From Trichoplusia ni (lineage: Eukaryota; Arthropoda; Insecta; Lepidoptera; Noctuidae): 64,000 nt of DNA. Under the pieces are notes generated by a model. The model made no database searches and was not told where the DNA came from. It saw nothing but the letters and a program-made list of their open reading frames with translations. Numbering within the stretch: the stretch's first letter is position 1; every line of letters begins with the position of its first letter. A program made the translations under genes and the position numbers. The stretch lies in the NCBI RefSeq assembly GCF_003590095.1, contig NC_039494.1:992001-1056000 (forward strand), written 5' to 3'. Positions 59,801 to 64,000 of this stretch are shown here, in pieces.

Positions 59801-61839
59801 TATGTTCGAAAAGAAAGTACCATCTACTTTTGATGATTAGGTATGTATTATTTAAAACAGTCGACGACAATATAGTTTTTGGAAATAAAGGTAATGTACT
59901 CGTGATAAATATTGATCTCATTGGTGTGTTTTGTACAGAGCAAATATACTTGAAAACACCTATCTACTAAGAAAAAATAAGGTCATTCTGACCTAGTTTT
60001 TTAAACACAGGCGTGTTAATAGCATGTAAATATATACAAGTATTTTAATGCGAATCTATTCATCTACTAGGAGTTGGAGTGTGTTCGTTCATTAACAACA
60101 TACGCTGTATGTAATTCATTCATTGATCTTGTCTACATTCAGCTGTCAGGAGCAATAATAAATAGTTTCGTCGAATGGTTCAGTCTGCCAAATATAGTTT
60201 CACGAAGTATGCGTGGTTTCAGTGAGCTAATCCATCGACAAAAGAATATTTTCGACGAAAATTCATCAAGGAACTATCTATGGCTGAAATGGGCGCACTT
60301 AATATGCTCTTTCAGATCAGATAGGCACATTTTCTTTAAAGCGGATTTCAATAATTTGATATAATAGGAATATCATAGGAATTCTGTTTGGAATAAAACC
60401 CTATTAGTGACTACTTTACTGTAGCCTCGCTATACGGTAGCGATCTCCTATAATAAAATATTTATAGACTAAACTTTAAAATGGATTTTCACGTTTGAAG
60501 TGTAAACTACAATAACACACCGATAACATAAGCTGCCATGCGAAGTTAAGGGTAAACATGAAAAATAATCTACGACGGTTATGATAAGAATGTTATCAAT
60601 TTGAACGTACTGTCGTTTGAGATCGTGCCTTCTAGCTTGACCGCTCCCTTTATATTATTTATCTAGCCCTTCAAATCCACACGAAAGCACTTACTGTAAA
60701 AGAAATCTGAGATTTATCACTGAGCATAAAACTAAAAATGCTATCAATCAAATCACTCAGCAGATTAAAGTGACACATTGAAGAACAGTATAATAATAGA
60801 CTACATAAGGAATTCAACCATTGAAATCACTAGCTTTATATCCCAGACTGCAGAAACTACAAGCAACTAACTGTGACTGAATCCATTCATTCGCTGTTAC
60901 TTTGTACCAATGTCATGTTAGGGGAGCCAGGAAACATGAATAATATGGAAGAATTATACTTTTCCTTGGATGTTCACAATAAGTAACGACTATAAAAACG
61001 CAATACTATACTTCTATAGTTCTATTTTACCATTGTTTTATCGCAAATAACAAGGTAGTAATTATGCAATATAACTACCAATCAGATCATTAAATGTAAT
61101 AACAATAAAATAAAAGTTCACGTCGCCAACAAATATTTTTGTTATCTGACAAGGTTGAATTTAATTCCTCGATCAATTACTAATCTATGAAAGCCAAAAA
61201 ACTTGATAAGAAAGTCGTGTTTTTGGCAAGTAAATAGTATCGATAACAGTAGTAGAGGGCATCCCTCGGTATTGCGTTCATGGGCAGGGCTCGAAGGGCG
61301 TTGACCCCTAGTAGCAGACGAAGCTTTTCGCGTCTCGCCCTACTTGCCCGCCCGCCCAACATACAATCCTATAATGCACAACGACGTATATGCGCATAAG
61401 TTTAACGCTTCATTTTTTATGAATATTAAATAAAATATTTTAAATATTCATTGTTCAAGACATAGGAAATGGGACTTGAGATATTATGTGGCAACGAACT
61501 GCCAAAAAACGTGCTCAAGGATAGCGTAGCAGAATACACACTTGAAGCTAAGTATCATTAAAACCACTCATGAATTAGAACAAAAAATGCTTAGGTGAAT
61601 ACTTTAAAGTAAGGACAAAAAATTATGACGCTGACGAAGGTGAACCACGCACGTACTTGTGTAATAAACATGTTAATAAATATACATTATATTATAAATA
61701 ATGTTACATTGTGACGCGCAAGATTTTTCTTGATATTTCTTCAATTTCCATTACAATAAATATACCGAAAGAAATAGGATTAGGTATTCGAAATCTAAGA
61801 TCTATCGTACCCGACCTTAGACGTTACATCACAGCGGCG
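53847..61839. other. Long gene-poor region
   Basis: About 8 kb of AT-rich DNA with only short frames. One GC-rich patch at 61250-61365 has a minus-strand open stretch (starting MLGGRASRARREK) without recognisable similarity. A frame on the plus strand at 60074-60364 looks like chance. No RNA gene or clear repeat seen. Confidence 0.45.
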
Positions 61840-62040
61840 ACGGGGGCATTGTTATAAGGCTGCGATTCTATTGTTACAATGGAACAGAGGCATCGTCGGA
61901 CTTCCTTTGTCCTTTTAAGCATCGCTAGTGTGCTGCACTAGTTGGAGTTACCGGCACGCCAAGCGCCGCACTTGATTGCACTTTCGCTTTCAATAGATCG
62001 ACTAGTCAGTGACAAACTGTAGTCTTACAACCGAATGTCA
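61840..62040. promoter_or_regulatory. GC-rich patch, possible promoter
   Basis: Balanced-composition segment with TTATAAGGC on the plus strand near 61854 and a CTAGTCAGTGAC initiator-like match near 62002. Neither is tied to an exon. Listed only as a possible regulatory or 5' exon site. Confidence 0.2.
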
Positions 62041-63740
62041 ACATTAAATCCAGTATCTCTGACGAGGTACTACTGCTTATCAGTTACATCTGCACATATA
62101 TCATTTGAATCGTTAACGTGTTGTTACTCGCACATAAGTACTCCGTCATAAGTAACGCAAAAATAAAAGTGAAAAATGCGTTTATCTCCAACAGTTCGCT
62201 CCGCTCTCGTAAGAAATTACGACAAATGCGTAATGGCCGTGTCGTAACTGTCGTAAGATATTCCAACACTTTCTTACGAAGATACTATTCGCGGATATTG
62301 TCTCCACTTACTTATACGCTATAGTTAACTTCCAAATATGTTTTTATCTACTCAGTCAGTGACAATGGATTAGAAATAAAGATCAAATTTTAAATATAAT
62401 AATAAGGTTTACTTAAGATAGAGATACTATTACTCTTTGTACGCCATTGAAATCTAAATTACACTAATTCTACTTTTCCTAATAGACCTTAAAACCTTGC
62501 GATTAACTCAACAAAATAGTAAACATTTTATGAAAGAACAAGGGAGACGCAGGGCAATAGAGTCTATAATACTGTTGATTGTTAAAATAATGTTATTGCA
62601 AGATATATTTGTCAAAAACTTTTTATCTTCCGCTGAAACTCAGTCTCGTTAAGAACATAATCACATACGTTAATGTGTAACGTATAATTTTGATAAGTAA
62701 AAACACAAATAAATGCTGTTGCAACTGCGCAATATGTATGGAGTCAAGAAGAAATTGAGAAAAGGGGTTAATATCAGCTATTTTTCACGTAAAAGCGATA
62801 TCATTATATTTGTCGAAGAAACAATATCACTTCATTACGTAATTTACTTATTTGATAGAACATGAATGCGTCCTAAGTTAATTCATTTTCAAAATATCCG
62901 AAGCTCGAGGCAGAACAGTAAAATACGTGTAACTTACAAGAACTATATAATTTGTGTGCTTAGAAAGCAATTGATAAAATTATAAATTCAAATAATATTT
63001 GTTTATACCAACGACTCATGATTTAAAACAGTTTGCTACAACAGTTTCATAGTCTATTGATTTCGCACTTTTCTTTGTGAAGGCATGTTTGTTTGTATTT
63101 ATAAAGTGTGGACAATAGCATACACAAATATTTCCGAAGGTATATATACTTCTTCAATGTCAAATAATATAATAAGCAGAAAAAGAGTAAACAAAAATCT
63201 TGTAACGAATCATGATTTCATAGCATAAGGCTGACTAACTAGGTATGTGCTTGATTTCAGTTTATCGTATAACTAACTATTAAATGTTTTTCTACCACAT
63301 TTTGTGATCAGTTAGAAAAGAAACATTATTTAGAATGGATTTGAGAACTGCGTGTCCCTTTAGACGATGTAAAAATGTCATCCAAGTCATTATCATATAA
63401 ATGCCTAATATACATTATACATGTGAATGGCCATAGTGACATTAATTAAAGTATAACCAAATGTCAAAGATTCGATTATTCGATTTATGTATTAAAATCG
63501 GAATAAATTGAAAATTTAATTTATTAAAATAGGTTAACATTGCTATCTTTTGGCCTTTTAAACAACTTGATTTTTGTATGAATAAATGAATGATGTACAG
63601 GTGCCAAATGCTATAATGACAGTAATAATTTTAGAAGCAAGTAAGAAGGGTATTTGATGAACCCATAGTCTACCTATCAAATGTTGCTTCGTATTCTATA
63701 TGTATCTATTGTTGGTAGCCCCTGCGGAGTGCGGACTTAC
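62041..63740. other. Gene-poor stretch
   Basis: AT-rich sequence with no recognisable gene or repeat. Confidence 0.45.
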
Positions 63741-63900
63741 GGCGCCACCCATGGCGTTGGTGCCTTATCCAGGATTTTCTATCCCTTTTATCCTATACCC
63801 GTGCCAAATGTCGCGCGCCTACTGCATACGTAATTATAATGCCACCGCCCACAGAACACTCACCTATTTTAAAATGCGATGCACAAAAATCTAACTGTGA
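63741..63900 (-). other. Candidate 5' exon with a strong donor
   Basis: On the minus strand a GC-rich stretch ends in CGCCATGGGTGGCGCC followed directly by the consensus donor GTAAGT (donor at 63740-63739). The ATG (63752-63750) would give M-G-G-A and end in phase 0. Phase 0 does not fit the first recognised FAM107 exon, so if this is the FAM107 5' end a middle exon is missing; otherwise it belongs to another minus-strand transcript. Confidence 0.25.
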
Positions 63901-64000
63901 TCGTACTGTCCGCATTCCATATCGCGACCACAACACCAACATACGATTTTTTTATGGATGTTATTGTTAGACTCGCGTGTTTTGTCAAGATAAAATTATA

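Noticed and set aside
60074..60364. Plus-strand 96-codon frame
   Set aside because: No signal, domain or splice context; composition like the surrounding DNA.

Overview
The window is animal nuclear DNA. It is AT-rich, its genes are split into short exons with GT-AG introns, and it holds interspersed repeats of the kind that fill lepidopteran genomes: tRNA-derived SINEs with a GGTTCGATCC B box, elements ending in GCGGGC..AACAGCTAGT, and GGGCCC-ended MITEs. A moth, probably a noctuid, is the best fit. Species and chromosome cannot be read from the sequence.

Five protein-coding genes could be assembled exon by exon, all on the minus strand. In transcription order from the right: (1) a FAM107-family gene (actin-associated coiled-coil protein; coding exons between about 50.57 and 44.71 kb, 5' end not settled); (2) a large secreted protein, 844 residues, with an Asn/Ser-rich body followed by V-P-V-x-K-P repeats and a basic tail (40.50 to 35.42 kb); (3) a yellow/MRJP-family secreted protein, 408 residues, with a separate non-coding first exon and TATA promoter (29.54 to 21.60 kb); (4) a lambda-crystallin / L-gulonate 3-dehydrogenase, 322 residues (18.14 to 13.69 kb); (5) the tumour-suppressor kinase LKB1/STK11, 447 residues (12.55 to 5.84 kb). 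For genes 2 to 5 every junction keeps frame from the ATG to the stop; gene 1 is in frame through its three recognised exons. The genes do not form one pathway: LKB1 acts in AMPK signalling and polarity, CRYL1 in sugar-acid metabolism, and the yellow and VPV proteins are secreted.

The most unusual feature is at the 3' end of LKB1. The last codons, a CAAX-like C-terminus (C-R-L-T) and the stop codon lie inside a 30-bp tandem repeat. Because the unit is exactly ten codons, each downstream copy re-encodes P-S-C-R-L-T-stop in the same frame, and each copy also carries a CACGTG E-box overlapping the stop.

The rest is introns and long gene-poor stretches (0 to 5 kb, 30 to 35 kb, 41 to 44.6 kb, 53 to 64 kb). 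They hold MITE, SINE and Helitron-like copies, a dead mariner transposase, a LINE-type pol fragment, several foldbacks and a few GC-rich islands that may be regulatory or undetected 5' exons.
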